Source of the DNA: Yersinia thracica
GTDB lineage: Bacteria > Pseudomonadota > Gammaproteobacteria > Enterobacterales > Enterobacteriaceae
NCBI RefSeq assembly: GCF_902170565.1
Contig: NZ_CABHXX010000002.1
Location: forward strand, 16,127 to 80,126
Length of the DNA stretch: 64,000 nt
Reading direction: 5' to 3'
The notes beneath the pieces were generated by a model. It did no database searches. It had not been told where the DNA came from and was given only the letters and a program-made list of their open reading frames with translations. The position numbers were made by a program, and so were the translations under genes. Within the stretch, counting starts at the first letter, position 1; each line of letters starts with the position of its first letter. Below are positions 8,959 to 19,280 of this stretch, in pieces.

Positions 8959-10939
8959 GATTCACGCCTGCTTTGCTGATTTGTTCATGATGAAGATCTT
9001 CAATGCGCTCCACTTCTGCAACCGGCACATAGTAATCAACATCCTCGTCGAAGCTTTTCACAATCCAGGTCACAATCATGCCGACGAAGCCAACGATGGC
9101 CAGCCACCAGATGTACCAGATCATGGCAAAGCCGAAGATCAAGCTGAAGCCAGCAATAATCACACCTGCACCGGTATTCTTCGGCATGTGGATTTCTTCA
9201 TATTTCGCTGGGCGTTTGTATGCTTCGCCTTTCTCTTTCATATCCCAGAATTCGTCACGGTCTGTCACTTCAGGAACAACAGCGAAGTTATAGAACGGCG
9301 GTGGGGAAGAGGTAGACCACTCCAGCGTACGGCCACCCCATGGGTCACCGGTCAGGTCACGATTCTGCTCGCGGTCACGGATACTGACGAACACCTGGAT
9401 AACCTGGCACAAGATACCGCAAGCAATCAGCACTGCACCGCCTGCTGCCACCATTAACATCGAGTGAAATTCTGGGTTGATGTCCTGGCTCAGACGACGG
9501 GTCATGCCCATAAAGCCCAGTATATACAGCGGCATAAAGGCAACGAAGAAGCCGATAATCCAGAACCAGAAGGCACGGATGCCCCATTTTTCATTAAGCG
9601 TGAAGCCGAAGGATTTAGGCCACCAATAAGTCAGGCCAGCGAAGCAACCGAACACCACACCACCGATAATCACGTTATGGAAGTGGGCAATCAGGAACAA
9701 GCTGTTATGCAGCACGAAGTTTGCGCCTGGTACTGCCAACAGAACGCCGGTCATCCCACCGATAGAGAAGGTGATGATGAAGCCAACAGTCCACAACATC
9801 GCGGAGTTAAACTGAATACGGCCTTGGTACATGGTGAACAGCCAGTTGAATATTTTCACCCCGGTCGGGATAGAAATAATCATCGTGGCGATACCGAAGA
9901 AGGCGTTAACGTTCGCGCCTGACCCCATAGTGAAGAAGTGGTGCAGCCAAACAATAAACGACAGTACGGTAATCGCGATGGTTGCCCACACTAAAGAGGT
10001 GTAACCAAACAGACGTTTTCTGGAGAAGGTCGCGGTAACCTCGGAGAATACCCCGAATACCGGCAGAACCAGAATGTACACTTCCGGATGGCCCCAGGCC
10101 CAAATCAGGTTGATGTACATCATCATGTTGCCACCCATATCATTGGTAAAGAAATGGGTGCCAAGGTAGCGGTCCAGAGTCAGCAACGCGACGGTCACAG
10201 TCAGGATCGGGAAAGAAACGATAATCAAAATGTTGGTGCAAAGCGCCGCCCATGTGAAGACAGGCATCTTCATCATCGACATGCCAGGCGCACGCATTTT
10301 CAGGATAGTCGCGAAGAAGTTAACACCGGTCAGCAAGGTCCCTAAACCGGAAATCTGTAGACTCCAGATCCAGTAATCGACCCCAACACCAGGGTTGTAC
10401 TCTTTACCTGACAGTGGCGGATAGGCCAACCAACCGGTTTGCGCGAATTCACCGACCCCCAGAGAGATGTTGATTAACACCACCCCGACGACAAAGAACC
10501 AGAAACTCAGGGAGTTCAGGAACGGGAAGGCAACGTCACGAGCACCGATTTGTAGCGGTACGACCACGTTCATCAAGCCCACCACAAAAGGCATCGCCAT
10601 GAAGAAAATCATGATAACGCCGTGAGCGGTGAAAATCTGATCATAGTGATGAGGCGGCAGGAACCCGGCCTCGCCAGCGGAAGCAAGTGCTTGCTGGCTG
10701 CGCATCATGATGGCGTCGGCAAAACCACGCAAAAGCATGACCATGGCGACCAGAATGTACATGATACCGATTTTTTTATGGTCAACCGAAGTCAGCCATT
10801 CGCTCCATAACCATTTCCATTTGCCGAAATAGGTCAGAGCAGCGACAAGAGCCAGCCCACCCAGAACAATTGCAGCAACGGTAACCATAATGATTGGTTC
10901 GTGTAACGGAACCGCATCAAGTGTTAATTTTCCCAACAT
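8948..10939 (-). CDS. cyoB: Cytochrome bo3 ubiquinol oxidase subunit I
   Basis: This is the catalytic, proton-pumping subunit of the quinol oxidase (663 residues, same as E. coli). It oxidises ubiquinol and reduces oxygen to water at a heme O3-CuB centre in the inner membrane. The low-spin heme ligand is H106 (TAHGVIM). CuB ligands are seen in WAWGHPEVY, which includes the cross-linked tyrosine, and in VWLHHFF. Heme ligands lie in LIAHFHNV. Fifteen hydrophobic segments are expected. It lies 4 bp after cyoA. The operon normally serves growth at high oxygen and is repressed by ArcA and Fnr in E. coli. Confidence 0.99.
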   Translation of the reverse strand: MLGKLTLDAVPLHEPIIMVTVAAIVLGGLALVAALTYFGKWKWLWSEWLTSVDHKKIGIMYILVAMVMLLRGFADAIMMRSQQALASAGEAGFLPPHHYDQIFTAHGVIMIFFMAMPFVVGLMNVVVPLQIGARDVAFPFLNSLSFWFFVVGVVLINISLGVGEFAQTGWLAYPPLSGKEYNPGVGVDYWIWSLQISGLGTLLTGVNFFATILKMRAPGMSMMKMPVFTWAALCTNILIIVSFPILTVTVALLTLDRYLGTHFFTNDMGGNMMMYINLIWAWGHPEVYILVLPVFGVFSEVTATFSRKRLFGYTSLVWATIAITVLSFIVWLHHFFTMGSGANVNAFFGIATMIISIPTGVKIFNWLFTMYQGRIQFNSAMLWTVGFIITFSIGGMTGVLLAVPGANFVLHNSLFLIAHFHNVIIGGVVFGCFAGLTYWWPKSFGFTLNEKWGIRAFWFWIIGFFVAFMPLYILGFMGMTRRLSQDINPEFHSMLMVAAGGAVLIACGILCQVIQVFVSIRDREQNRDLTGDPWGGRTLEWSTSSPPPFYNFAVVPEVTDRDEFWDMKEKGEAYKRPAKYEEIHMPKNTGAGVIIAGFSLIFGFAMIWYIWWLAIVGFVGMIVTWIVKSFDEDVDYYVPVAEVERIEDLHHEQISKAGVNHVN

Positions 10940-10943
10940 CGTT

Positions 10944-11900
10944 TTATTCCTCGGCTCCGGCGTGAGCGGCGTGTTCGCCCATATCCATGCCCTGGCTCAT
11001 ATCCATACCTGAATGGGTATCATCGCCTTTCTTGTGCATGTTCATATCGCCCATAAACTTGCCAATAATTCCTTTAAACAGCTCCGGTTTAATACTGGAG
11101 AAATACTCAACCGGGTTATTTTCGCTCGGTTCAGCCAGTTTATTGAAATCGTCAGTGGTATTCAGGGTGTTCGGCGATTTTTTCACCTGTGCGACCCACT
11201 GGTTAAAGTCTTCCTGCGTAGGTGTTGCGATCGCAGTGAATTTCATACCAGAGAAGCCTTTGCCGCTGAAGCTGCTGGAAATACCATTGTATTTACCGGC
11301 TTCGTTAGCAATCAGATGCAATTTGGTTTGCATCCCAGCCATCGCATAGATCTGCCCGCCTAACTGAGGAATAAAGAACGAATTCATTACTGAGTTGGAG
11401 GTGATTTTAAAATTCACCGGAACGTCAGTAGGGAAAGCCAGTTCATTTACTGTAGCAATACCTTGTTCTGGATAGATAAACAGCCATTTCCAGTCAAGGG
11501 AAACCACTTCAATGGTGATCGGTTCTTTACCAGCCACTTCGATCGGTTTGAACGGGTCAAGTTCGTGGGAGGTTTTCCAGGTTATCGTAGCTAAAATAGC
11601 AATGATAATGATTGGAACAGCCCAAACAACAAGCTCAATTTTGTTGGAATGGGACCAGTTTGGGGTGTAGGTCGCACTTTTGTTGGACGCGCGGTACTTC
11701 CATGCAAAAGCAAACGCCATAAAAATAACCGGAACTACGACGATCAACATTAAACCGATAGCAGTGAGTATCAGTGTTTTTTGCTCGACTCCGATTGCGC
11801 CTTTGGGGTTCATCAATACCATATCGCAACCACTGAGCATTACCGTGGCTGCTAATAAAGACAACATACCCATATTTTTAATGTATTTCTTAAGTCTCAT
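10944..11900 (-). CDS. cyoA: Cytochrome bo3 ubiquinol oxidase subunit II
   Basis: CyoA is a lipoprotein-type subunit II (318 residues). It has a signal peptide ending in a lipobox (MLSGC, cysteine 25), two membrane helices and a periplasmic cupredoxin domain. As in all quinol oxidases of this class, the cysteine-rich CuA site of cytochrome c oxidases is absent. The C-terminal tail is rich in methionine, histidine and aspartate ([18 protein letters not shown]). That is longer and more metal-binding in look than I would expect and may be worth comparing with other Yersinia. It is the first gene of the operon; the promoter lies in 11904-12222. Confidence 0.98.
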   Translation of the reverse strand: MRLKKYIKNMGMLSLLAATVMLSGCDMVLMNPKGAIGVEQKTLILTAIGLMLIVVVPVIFMAFAFAWKYRASNKSATYTPNWSHSNKIELVVWAVPIIIIAILATITWKTSHELDPFKPIEVAGKEPITIEVVSLDWKWLFIYPEQGIATVNELAFPTDVPVNFKITSNSVMNSFFIPQLGGQIYAMAGMQTKLHLIANEAGKYNGISSSFSGKGFSGMKFTAIATPTQEDFNQWVAQVKKSPNTLNTTDDFNKLAEPSENNPVEYFSSIKPELFKGIIGKFMGDMNMHKKGDDTHSGMDMSQGMDMGEHAAHAGAEE

Positions 11901-11903
11901 CTA

Positions 11904-12222
11904 ACGACCTCAATTACAAAAGGGCTCTATTGTCGTTTCATGTGTGCGGGCATTTTACGGGAAGGTTGCAGGACTGTAAACATACATCAGATTGTGTCAG
12001 CGGCTTGTTGACACTTTATGTTAAGGGGGTCACAGATGTTGTGCAGCGTGATAATTTACTAATGGCAACAATATGTTGGCGAAAGTGCTTGGTGGTGAAA
12101 CTGAGGATGTTAAGGAAAAACAACGGTAATTGGCGTTTTATTCGTGGTAAATACTGATTTTTAATTATTTCGTAAGCTTATTTTATGTAAATAATATGTG
12201 ATGCAATGGTGAATTTAAATAT
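11904..12222. other. Gene-free upstream region of the cyo operon
   Basis: About 320 bp separate cyoA from the terminator of the next minus-strand gene. No convincing ORF or RNA was seen. The region must hold the cyo promoter. A T-rich TATGTTAAG word near 12018-12026 is reminiscent of half of an ArcA site, but I would not call it an operator. Confidence 0.4.
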
Positions 12223-12255
12223 ATTCCGGAGCGCTATAAATAGCTGCTCCGGAAT
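12223..12255 (-). terminator. Hairpin after the Tsx-like gene
   Basis: A perfect 10-bp stem (ATTCCGGAGC at 12223-12232, complement at 12246-12255) lies 8 bp beyond the stop of the outer-membrane channel gene. On the minus strand it is followed by an AT-rich but not T-only tail. Confidence 0.65.
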
Positions 12256-12262
12256 CATTTAG

Positions 12263-13042
12263 TTAGAAGTTATATTTAATGGAATAAACGATACCATCTT
12301 GTAAAAAACCTTCGCCTAATTTGTTATAAGCATAACGGTACTGAATACCAGTAGTGAATTGCTTAATTGGTGTCCACCAAAGCGCAATGGCTCCGTTCAC
12401 CCCGTCACGGCCACCGTTACCTGCGGCGTAGCGCTCAGCGCGGTTGAACTCAAGTTCATTCCAGTTGGTAATGCTGAAGTTTTCATCGAATGCAGTAAAG
12501 TCATAACCTGCAACCCAACCGACGACATAACCGTTATTGCCTGAGTAATAGGTTTGATCAACATAATGCAGTGCAACGAAGGGTTTCATCCACACGCCAG
12601 CAACTGTTGCGTTATAGCCGATACCGTACAAGGTATTCACTTCATGGAAGTTGCTGTAATTATTACCTTCTGCACTTGGCAGTGAGTAAGTTCCGTAGAT
12701 GTGACCATACAGGTTGAAACCGGTATCGCCTAAGTAGTAACGTCCGGTCGTTTTGAAAGTATAACGTTGGTTATCACCGGGTTGTGCCGTTTTTGAATTG
12801 AATGGGTTTTCTAAGTCAAAGAAGCCGTAAACCTCGCCCCAGCTATAACCTGCACCACCTTCCAACTCAATATATGCGAAGTCATCTTTATGCGAAGAAT
12901 TACCTGATTTATGCGTCGTACTGCGCGTCCAATCTAAGTAGTTCATGCTGATATTAGCAAATCCCCATTGGTATTCAGCTTGCACAGCCGGAGCCAAGGT
13001 GATCGCAGCCAGCGCCGCAGCACCGATAAGAATTTTACGCAT
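12263..13042 (-). CDS. Tsx/OmpK-family outer-membrane channel
   Basis: The protein has 259 residues from the ATG at 13042, which follows a GAGG box. It carries a typical signal peptide (MRKILIGAAALAAITLAPAVQA, cleaved before EYQWGF) and then alternating aromatic/polar beta-strands ending in phenylalanine (YSIKYNF), as in outer-membrane barrels. The N-terminal QWGFANISMNYLDWT and the C-terminal region resemble the Tsx nucleoside channel and Vibrio OmpK family. Substrate is unknown; nucleosides are a guess from the family. E. coli has no gene here between cyoA and ampG, its tsx being elsewhere. The frame is open upstream for 58 codons, but that extension has no signal character. Confidence 0.8.
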   Translation of the reverse strand: MRKILIGAAALAAITLAPAVQAEYQWGFANISMNYLDWTRSTTHKSGNSSHKDDFAYIELEGGAGYSWGEVYGFFDLENPFNSKTAQPGDNQRYTFKTTGRYYLGDTGFNLYGHIYGTYSLPSAEGNNYSNFHEVNTLYGIGYNATVAGVWMKPFVALHYVDQTYYSGNNGYVVGWVAGYDFTAFDENFSITNWNELEFNRAERYAAGNGGRDGVNGAIALWWTPIKQFTTGIQYRYAYNKLGEGFLQDGIVYSIKYNF

Positions 13043-13258
13043 AAATGCCTCTGTGTGGTTGAAAGATGTCAGGAGAAATAAAAAGACACAATCCCTAACA
13101 AAAAGTGCGCTCATCATAGTCTCAGAGCACGAAAGGATAAATAGTCGAAAGTGACGCAGATCTCGTTTTGTGAATAATATTTTGCAAGTGTTACTGTGAT
13201 TTGTGATTAAGTTCAATAAATCGACAGGAGAGTATTTAGGTGGCTTATTTTGTAGTCA

Positions 13259-13288
13259 TAAAAAAACCGGTATAAGTACCGGCTTTTA
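13259..13288 (-). terminator. Terminator of ampG
   Basis: The minus strand reads GCCGGTACTTATACCGGT followed by seven Ts, a compact stem (ACCGGTA/TACCGG core) with a strong U-tract, 18 bp after the ampG stop. Confidence 0.85.
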
Positions 13289-13305
13289 CAATTTAATATG
13301 GTTTA

Positions 13306-14784
13306 TTAAGCTAATTTATCACGCCTGAGTGCGAGATAATCTAATACCCCACCGAGAACCATGCCGAGCACGCTGAGCTGAATACCCCGTAACAGCAACA
13401 TATCAGCCACTTGGGGAGCTGCAGTCCAATCTAGTGCATTACTTATCAGTAAAATCAGCCATGCGGCTAGCAATACGCAGCCAATGGTCAAAAAGCGCAA
13501 TGCCCAGCGATAAGCGGTTTTGAATGCTGTTCGCGGCATAAATTCATCTGTTTTCTGCGTATGTTCCAATGTCTGGCGGCAGATATAAAGCAATATCAGG
13601 CCAGGAATAGCTGCAGCAATGGAGAATAAATAGAAGAGAGGCCAGCCATGTGTTTCAACGAACCATCCGGCGATCGGGCCAACATATACACGGCCCACAG
13701 CGGATAATGCTGATAACAAAGCAAATTGTGTCGCGGAGAAAGATTTATTACACAGCGTCATCAGCAGAGCAACAAACGCCGCTGTTCCCATCCCACCACA
13801 CAGATTTTCCAGGAAAATGGCGCTACCCATGGAAAATATATTTTTGTCCGTAATGGATAATAGCCAATAACCAATATTGGATATGGCTTGTAAAATGCCG
13901 AAAATCATCAATGCCCTGAATAAACTCAGGCGCTGCATCAGCAGGCCGCCATACAGTGCGCCAATAATTGTGGCGATTAATCCCAAGGTTTTATTGACCA
14001 GCCCGACTTCTCCAGCATCAAATCCTACTCCACGAATCAAGAAAGTGGTGCTCAAGCTGGCGGCAAAGGCATCGCCCATTTTGTACAGCACGATCAGCAG
14101 CAGAATGAGCCAGGCATTGTTGCGACCAAAGAAATCGCGCAGTGGTTCGACGATGGCCTGTTCGAGTGTTTTCGGCGGAGCAATACGGATGTCGGGTTCA
14201 GGGGCCAATAAAGTGGTAAATACCCCAATGAGCATCAAACCCGCCATCAGCCAGTAAGTGGATTGCCAGCCGAGATAGCGATCCGCTATCCACAGGGCCA
14301 ACCCGCCAGACACCAACATGGCGAGGCGATAACCCAGCACGGAAACTGCGGCACCGGTGCCGCGCTCTTCCGCTGTCAGTAAATCGGTTTTATAGGCATC
14401 AAAAACAATATCTTGCGATGCAGAACAGAATGCAACCAGCACGGCAATAGCGGCCAGCCACCATAAATGTTTAGCCGGTTCCATAAAGCCCATGGCGATA
14501 ATGGCGACGATTAATAGCAATTGGCTGATTATCAACCAACCCCGGCGACGCCCCAGAAATGAGGGGGTATAGCGGTCCATTAATGGGGACCAAAGGAACT
14601 TAAAAACGTAAGCTTGGCCGACCAAGGAAAAAATACCAATGGTTTTCAGGTCGACGTTTTCAACCGTCATCCAAGCTTGCAATGTCCCGCCGGTCAGGGC
14701 TAAAGGCAGGCCTGAGGCAAATCCCAACAACAAAAGAACAAGAGAATTACGTTGGGTAAAAAGGTTCGAATAGCGATTGGGCAT
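13306..14784 (-). CDS. ampG: Muropeptide permease AmpG
   Basis: AmpG is an MFS-type inner-membrane permease (492 residues) that imports anhydro-muropeptides released during wall turnover. This feeds peptidoglycan recycling and, in AmpR/AmpC bacteria such as Yersinia, controls beta-lactamase induction. The start region SLVLLLLGFASGLPLALTGG and the stretch WLMAGLMLIGVFTTLLAPEP fit the family, as does the length (E. coli 491). It follows yajG on the minus strand by 80 bp, the conserved arrangement, and ends in a strong terminator. Confidence 0.96.
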   Translation of the reverse strand: MPNRYSNLFTQRNSLVLLLLGFASGLPLALTGGTLQAWMTVENVDLKTIGIFSLVGQAYVFKFLWSPLMDRYTPSFLGRRRGWLIISQLLLIVAIIAMGFMEPAKHLWWLAAIAVLVAFCSASQDIVFDAYKTDLLTAEERGTGAAVSVLGYRLAMLVSGGLALWIADRYLGWQSTYWLMAGLMLIGVFTTLLAPEPDIRIAPPKTLEQAIVEPLRDFFGRNNAWLILLLIVLYKMGDAFAASLSTTFLIRGVGFDAGEVGLVNKTLGLIATIIGALYGGLLMQRLSLFRALMIFGILQAISNIGYWLLSITDKNIFSMGSAIFLENLCGGMGTAAFVALLMTLCNKSFSATQFALLSALSAVGRVYVGPIAGWFVETHGWPLFYLFSIAAAIPGLILLYICRQTLEHTQKTDEFMPRTAFKTAYRWALRFLTIGCVLLAAWLILLISNALDWTAAPQVADMLLLRGIQLSVLGMVLGGVLDYLALRRDKLA

Positions 14785-14864
14785 GTGAGACCTACATGCT
14801 CCACCCCATGAGCGGGGCAGAGCATTCTGTTAAGCAGTAATAATGATATTAAGCAAACGGCAGA

Positions 14865-15443
14865 TTAGCGGGCATTTTGTTTGATAAAGCTGCTGACACT
14901 GGTGTCTTGGGCCATATCTGCAATCACATCACTCAACACGGTATTAACGGCATCAGTGATCTTTTCATTGGTCGCAGTAAAGGCGCCCTGGACGTTATAG
15001 CTGGCACGGTAGTTTTTAACCTGCTTGTTGCCGTTTTTCGCGGTAGCAGTAATCGAAATGTCGGCTTTGGTGGTAATGTTATAGCGAAGATTACCTTCCT
15101 GCACGTCAGCAAACAGTTGATTGACAACAATTTGTAAGTCAACTGGCGCGTTAGTACCAATCATATAGCCACGAGCCGTCATTTGTTTTTCGAGCACTTC
15201 TTGTAACAGGAAACGCAGATCACGCGACGGCGTTAATACCACCAACTGGCCATCACGATTCACTCTAGCCAACGCAGCATCTTGGCGCTGATCGGCCCCA
15301 TTAATGCTGATAGTCACCCCCATCAGGGTTGGATCTTGCGGTGGCAATACCACTTTTGGAGTGACATTCAATGTGTTGTTACTGGCAGCACAGCCGGCCA
15401 GAATAAAAACAGCCAACAGCGGGAAAAGAATTTTCTTTAGCAT
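14865..15443 (-). CDS. yajG: YajG-family lipoprotein
   Basis: This 192-residue predicted lipoprotein has a signal peptide ending in LAGC (cysteine 18), so it should be anchored in the outer or inner membrane facing the periplasm. The body contains MGVTISINGADQR and LRFLLQEVLEKQMTARGY, characteristic of YajG. The ATG at 15443 reproduces the E. coli start and length; a GTG two codons upstream was not used. Function is unknown. Its conserved place next to ampG suggests a cell-envelope role, but that is inference only. Confidence 0.93.
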   Translation of the reverse strand: MLKKILFPLLAVFILAGCAASNNTLNVTPKVVLPPQDPTLMGVTISINGADQRQDAALARVNRDGQLVVLTPSRDLRFLLQEVLEKQMTARGYMIGTNAPVDLQIVVNQLFADVQEGNLRYNITTKADISITATAKNGNKQVKNYRASYNVQGAFTATNEKITDAVNTVLSDVIADMAQDTSVSSFIKQNAR

Positions 15444-15790
15444 GTTCACTTTCTCAATAGTTATGGAATTCTTTAATAATCAGAGCGGGATAGCAGCCAT
15501 GTTATTTTGCGAGTTTGCAGTTGCGACATCATAGCACTGCGAGTGGCTGGTGGAAGATCCTGATGTAGAGAATTTCACCAAAAAATACGTTTTTCCCCCA
15601 AGTGACCTTTCATTTACTTCAAAGCTCTTACAAATAGCATTTTGATTGATGAGGAGATTGGACCCTTAGCTTGAGCCGATAGCGGTGAGATATTCGGGAT
15701 ATTTTGTATCTGAAATGTTATAAAACAGCGAAAATACACTAATATTGCAATACAGAGTAGGCAGTTTTCTGCCTCAGCAGTCAGGAGAGC
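15444..15790. other. Divergent promoter region of yajG and bolA
   Basis: There are about 345 bp without a supported gene. A short hairpin (AGGCAG, loop TTTT, CTGCCT at 15759-15774) sits directly before the bolA ribosome-binding site and would be in the bolA leader. In E. coli bolA is driven by a stress-responsive promoter, but I could not locate its counterpart with confidence. Confidence 0.4.
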
Positions 15791-16114
15791 ATGATGATTT
15801 TGATTCGAGAACAAATTGAAGAAAAACTAAAAGCGGCATTCGAACCGGATCATCTGGAGGTAATTAATGAAAGTTACCGCCACAATGTTCCTGCTGGTTC
15901 GGAAAGTCATTTTAAAATTGTGATCGTCAGCGATAAATTTCAAGATCAACGCTTTCTTACTCGCCACCGCGCGATTTATAGTGCGTTGGCTGAAGAGTTG
16001 GCGAGCACGGTTCATGCGCTGGCTTTGCACACTTACACCCTGAAAGAGTGGGCTGGATTACAAGATACCGTACCGGCTTCACCCTCTTGCCGCGGAGCAG
16101 GAACGTTGGCTTAA
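15791..16114 (+). CDS. bolA: BolA-family stress and morphology regulator
   Basis: BolA is a small (106-107 residue) KH-like protein that changes cell shape and envelope gene expression in stationary phase and stress, and partners monothiol glutaredoxins. The conserved core [19 protein letters not shown] and the motif [15 protein letters not shown], with the conserved histidines, are intact. Two consecutive ATGs start the frame. The second (15794) has the better distance to AGGAG, so the real protein may be one residue shorter. It lies upstream of tig, as in E. coli, with a long intervening region. Confidence 0.96.
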   Translation: MMILIREQIEEKLKAAFEPDHLEVINESYRHNVPAGSESHFKIVIVSDKFQDQRFLTRHRAIYSALAEELASTVHALALHTYTLKEWAGLQDTVPASPSCRGAGTLA

Positions 16115-16560
16115 CAGGAAAATTGGCTTAAGCGGTCAGATAAATTAAATCAAGCTTGATAACAGTAGTCATTCTGGCCTGATTTAGGGTATTAGTAGAT
16201 GAGAATTTTGTAGGCGGCCTTAGGGCCGCTTGTGTTTCTGTATAGGCGACATTGACATTTTATTGCTGCGCCACAGGAGTTTTAGCCGAGGGAACGATTC
16301 ACGCGTGAATTTTACCGCGACAACATTCGCTTGCTTTCCTCGACTCATAACCTGTGCGCCGCTATAATGTCGCGTCTTATTTTTCCGGAATGGTTTCGGG
16401 ACGCTTCTGACATCTGGGATACTCGGTTCTGTATAATGCGGCCGTCCCGGTTCTTAGAGGGTGTTTTCAGAGTTCGCATCATTCCTGAAAGGGGTGTGAT
16501 GCTGCTTCGTTGGCAGCTTCTGGAGTTGACCGAGCACTGTGATTTTTTTGAGGTAACAAG
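16115..16560 (+). promoter_or_regulatory. Upstream region of tig with two TATAAT boxes
   Basis: This 446-bp gap holds no supported gene. A GC-rich hairpin (GCGGCC-TTA-GGGCCGC near 16214-16230) may end bolA transcription. Two perfect TATAAT hexamers occur at 16363-16368 and 16432-16437. The second has a TTGACA-like CTGACA at 16407-16412, but with a spacer of 19 bp. Either could serve tig, a highly expressed gene. Assignments are tentative. Confidence 0.4.
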
Positions 16561-17865
16561 ATGCAAGTTTCTGTTGAAACCACCCAAGGCCTTGGCCGCC
16601 GTGTAACAATTACTGTTGCTGCTGACAGCATTGAGAAAGCAGTAAAAAGCGAATTAGTGAAAGCCGCTAAAAATGTTCGTATCGACGGTTTCCGTAAAGG
16701 CCACGTGCCGATGAACATCGTTGAGCAGCGCTACGGCGCATCTGTTCGCCAGGACGTTCTGGGTGAGCTGATGCAACGTAATTTCGTTGATGCGATCATT
16801 AAAGAAAAAATCAACCCAGCTGGCGCACCTAACTATGTGCCAGGCCAGTACAAAGAGGGTGAAGATTTTACTTATTCCGTTGAGTTCGAAGTGTATCCGG
16901 AAGTTGAGCTGAAAGATCTGGAAAGCATTGAAGTAGAAAAGCCAGTTGTTGAAGTCAATGACGCTGACGTTGATACCATGCTGGAAACTCTGCGTAAGCA
17001 ACAAGCAACCTGGAAAGAAACTGACGCCGCAGCAACAGCTGAAGATCGCGCAACTTTGGATTTCACCGGCTCTATCGACGGTGAAGTGTTCGAAGGCGGT
17101 AAAGCGACTGATTTCGTGCTGGCAATGGGTCAGGGTCGTATGATCCCTGGTTTCGAAGAAGGTGTGATCGGCCATAAAGCCGGTGAAGAATTCACCATCG
17201 ACGTAAACTTCCCAGAAGATTACCACGCAGAAAATCTGAAAGGTAAATCAGCTAAATTCGACATCGTGTTGAAGAAAGTTGAAGTGCGTGAGCTGCCAGA
17301 ACTGACTGAAGAATTCATCAAACGTTTTGGCGTTGCTGATGGTTCAGTAGCAGGCCTGCGTGCTGAAGTGCGTAAAAACATGGAGCGCGAGCTGAAAGGC
17401 GCGGTACGCAACCGTGTTAAAACTCAGGCAATCGACGGTCTGGTTAGCGCTAACGAAATCGACGTTCCAGCTGCACTGGTAGAAAGTGAAATCGACGTTC
17501 TGCGCCGTCAGGCTGCACAGCGTTTCGGTGGTAACGAGAAACAAGCTGCTGAATTGCCACGCGAATTGTTCGAAGAACAAGCTAAACGTCGCGTTGTTGT
17601 TGGTCTGTTGCTGGGCGAAGTCATCAGCCAGCACGAACTGAAAGCTGATGAAGATCGTGTTAAAGCGCTGATCGAAGAAATGGCATCTGCTTACGAAGAT
17701 CCACAAGAAGTTGTTGAGTTCTACAGCAAGAACAAAGAGCTGATGAACAATATGCGTAATGTTGCTCTGGAAGAACAAGCAGTAGAAACTCTACTAGCTA
17801 AAGCCAAAGTGACTGAAAAACCAACGACCTTTAGTGAGCTGATGAATCAGACCACTACTGCGTAA
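16561..17865 (+). CDS. tig: Trigger factor, ribosome-associated chaperone
   Basis: Trigger factor (434 residues) binds ribosomal protein L23 at the tunnel exit and shields nascent chains. The ribosome-binding signature GFRKGHVP is at residues 43-50. A FKBP-type prolyl isomerase domain follows (about 150-245, with [14 protein letters not shown] and [17 protein letters not shown]). The C-terminal half forms the arms of the chaperone cradle. It is preceded by TTGAGGTAAC and followed by a strong terminator, so it is probably monocistronic. Position just before clpPX-lon is conserved in enterobacteria. Confidence 0.99.
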   Translation: MQVSVETTQGLGRRVTITVAADSIEKAVKSELVKAAKNVRIDGFRKGHVPMNIVEQRYGASVRQDVLGELMQRNFVDAIIKEKINPAGAPNYVPGQYKEGEDFTYSVEFEVYPEVELKDLESIEVEKPVVEVNDADVDTMLETLRKQQATWKETDAAATAEDRATLDFTGSIDGEVFEGGKATDFVLAMGQGRMIPGFEEGVIGHKAGEEFTIDVNFPEDYHAENLKGKSAKFDIVLKKVEVRELPELTEEFIKRFGVADGSVAGLRAEVRKNMERELKGAVRNRVKTQAIDGLVSANEIDVPAALVESEIDVLRRQAAQRFGGNEKQAAELPRELFEEQAKRRVVVGLLLGEVISQHELKADEDRVKALIEEMASAYEDPQEVVEFYSKNKELMNNMRNVALEEQAVETLLAKAKVTEKPTTFSELMNQTTTA

Positions 17866-17910
17866 TGTTTTTTAGCGCATCAAACTGGATATAATTTATC
17901 TGGTGTATTG

Positions 17911-17944
17911 AAAAAGCCCGTAGCCTTCTGGCCGCGGGCTTTTT
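17911..17944 (+). terminator. Terminator of tig
   Basis: The stem AAAAAGCCCG/CGGGCTTTTT is perfect over 10 bp, with an inner GCC/GGC pair, and ends in a T-run. It lies 46 bp after the tig stop and can act in both directions. Confidence 0.9.
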
Positions 17945-18125
17945 CTTTTAGTAACAATAATCCTTCAATAGTATGATTAACCTGGCATCTTTAGCTGTAA
18001 TTTGCGCTATATTTGAAAAGTATTAACAGGTAAATAATCACTAGGGCGTCGGGATTACGGCAGAGATCGTGAGCGAGTTTCAGGTTAAAAAAAGGGTTGT
18101 TAGGCTAAAAAAAGTTTCATTGGGG

Positions 18126-18153
18126 CTTGAAAATGAATATTAATCCCCCAATT
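18126..18153 (+). promoter_or_regulatory. Sigma-32 (heat-shock) promoter of clpP
   Basis: CTTGAAA at 18126-18132 and CCCCAATT at 18146-18153 are separated by 13 bp. This fits the RpoH consensus (CTTGAAA, 11-15 bp, CCCCAT-T) at nearly every position. clpP of E. coli has a sigma-32 promoter. The promoter lies about 285 bp before the clpP start because an ERIC element intervenes, so the ERIC would be transcribed in the leader. Confidence 0.75.
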
Positions 18154-18211
18154 AATCTAACAGACGTTTATATGAAACACTGGCTGATTACCACCGTCTA
18201 ATGAGTCTGTA

Positions 18212-18338
18212 TCTACCCTAAATAATTCGAGTTGCAGGAAGGCGGCAAGGGAGATAACCCCGATGAGCTTACTGTCGTAAGTGATTCGGGTTATTGAGTG
18301 TAGCCAACTCACATGCAGCTTGAAGTATGACGGGTATA
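18212..18338. repeat. ERIC element (full length) in the clpP leader
   Basis: This is 127 bp with the ERIC termini (TCTACCCTAAATAATTCGAG at one end, CTTGAAGTATGACGGGTATA at the other). The central inverted region (GATGAGCTTACTGTCGTAAGTGATTCGGG) matches the core used for ERIC primers. The length equals the canonical 127 bp. It sits between the heat-shock promoter and clpP and would fold into a long hairpin in the mRNA. Confidence 0.92.
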
Positions 18339-18435
18339 ACCGGACTGTTTGCACGCATGAACATAGTCATCATTGCTTATCTCAAGTAGAATCGGTTATG
18401 AATGGCGCCAAAGTAAATTCTATTAGGAGACGGTA

Positions 18436-19059
18436 ATGTCATACAGTGGCGAACGAGATCAATTTGCACCTAACATGGCTCTGGTGCCTATGGTGGTTGA
18501 GCAGACTTCACGTGGAGAGCGTTCTTACGATATTTTCTCCCGTCTGCTTAAAGAGCGTATTATTTTTCTGACTGGCCAAGTTGAAGACCATATGGCCAAC
18601 TTGATCACAGCGCAAATGCTGTTTCTGGAAGCAGAAAACCCAGAAAAAGACATCTTCCTGTATATTAACTCGCCAGGCGGGGTGATTACTGCCGGGATGT
18701 CAATTTATGACACTATGCAATTCATTAAGCCAGATGTTAGTACTATCTGTATGGGCCAGGCGTGTTCAATGGGGGCATTCCTGTTGACTGCGGGCGCTAA
18801 GGGTAAACGTTTCTGCTTGCCGAATTCACGGGTCATGATTCATCAACCGTTGGGCGGTTTCCAGGGCCAGGCTACAGATATTGAAATTCATGCCAGAGAG
18901 ATTTTAAAAGTGAAATCGCGTATGAATGAGCTGATGGCACTTCACACGGGAAAATCTCTTGAAGAAATAGAGAGAGACACTGAGCGTGACCGTTTCCTGT
19001 CTGCCGAACAGGCTGTAGAATACGGTTTAGTTGATTCTGTGTTCACCCGTCGTGACTAA
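18436..19059 (+). CDS. clpP: ATP-dependent Clp protease proteolytic subunit
   Basis: ClpP forms the two-ring, 14-subunit serine protease chamber that works with ClpX or ClpA. The 207-residue precursor carries the catalytic triad S111 (GQACSMGAF), H136 (MIHQPLGG) and D185 (ERDRFL), at exactly the E. coli precursor positions. The self-cleaved propeptide ends at M14 before ALVPMVVEQ. It is preceded by TAGGAGACGG. clpX follows after 220 bp on the same strand. In Yersinia ClpXP has been reported to degrade YmoA, encoded at 41139-41342. Confidence 0.99.
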   Translation: MSYSGERDQFAPNMALVPMVVEQTSRGERSYDIFSRLLKERIIFLTGQVEDHMANLITAQMLFLEAENPEKDIFLYINSPGGVITAGMSIYDTMQFIKPDVSTICMGQACSMGAFLLTAGAKGKRFCLPNSRVMIHQPLGGFQGQATDIEIHAREILKVKSRMNELMALHTGKSLEEIERDTERDRFLSAEQAVEYGLVDSVFTRRD

Positions 19060-19280
19060 CGACTTATTTCTGTGAGCCGATATACTATAGTTAGTGTAAA
19101 TAGATAGTGAATGTAAATAGAACAAATCGTAGTGCTGCATAAAGCCAATTGCGTATTGTTTGTATCCTACTCATTATATCGGCTGTCCGTTGCAAGCTAA
19201 CGTGGCGTACAGAAATAGCGAGAATAGTCTCCCTGTCGCATGGTTTGTAGTGTGGCAGATACTGAAGAAGAGGTTTACTG

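Noticed and set aside
12000..12060. ArcA operator before cyoA
   Set aside because: Only a partial half-site word was found; too weak to annotate as a site.
16331..16606. Plus-strand ORF of 91 residues before tig
   Set aside because: It overlaps the tig start in another frame and lies in the promoter region; no homology is apparent.
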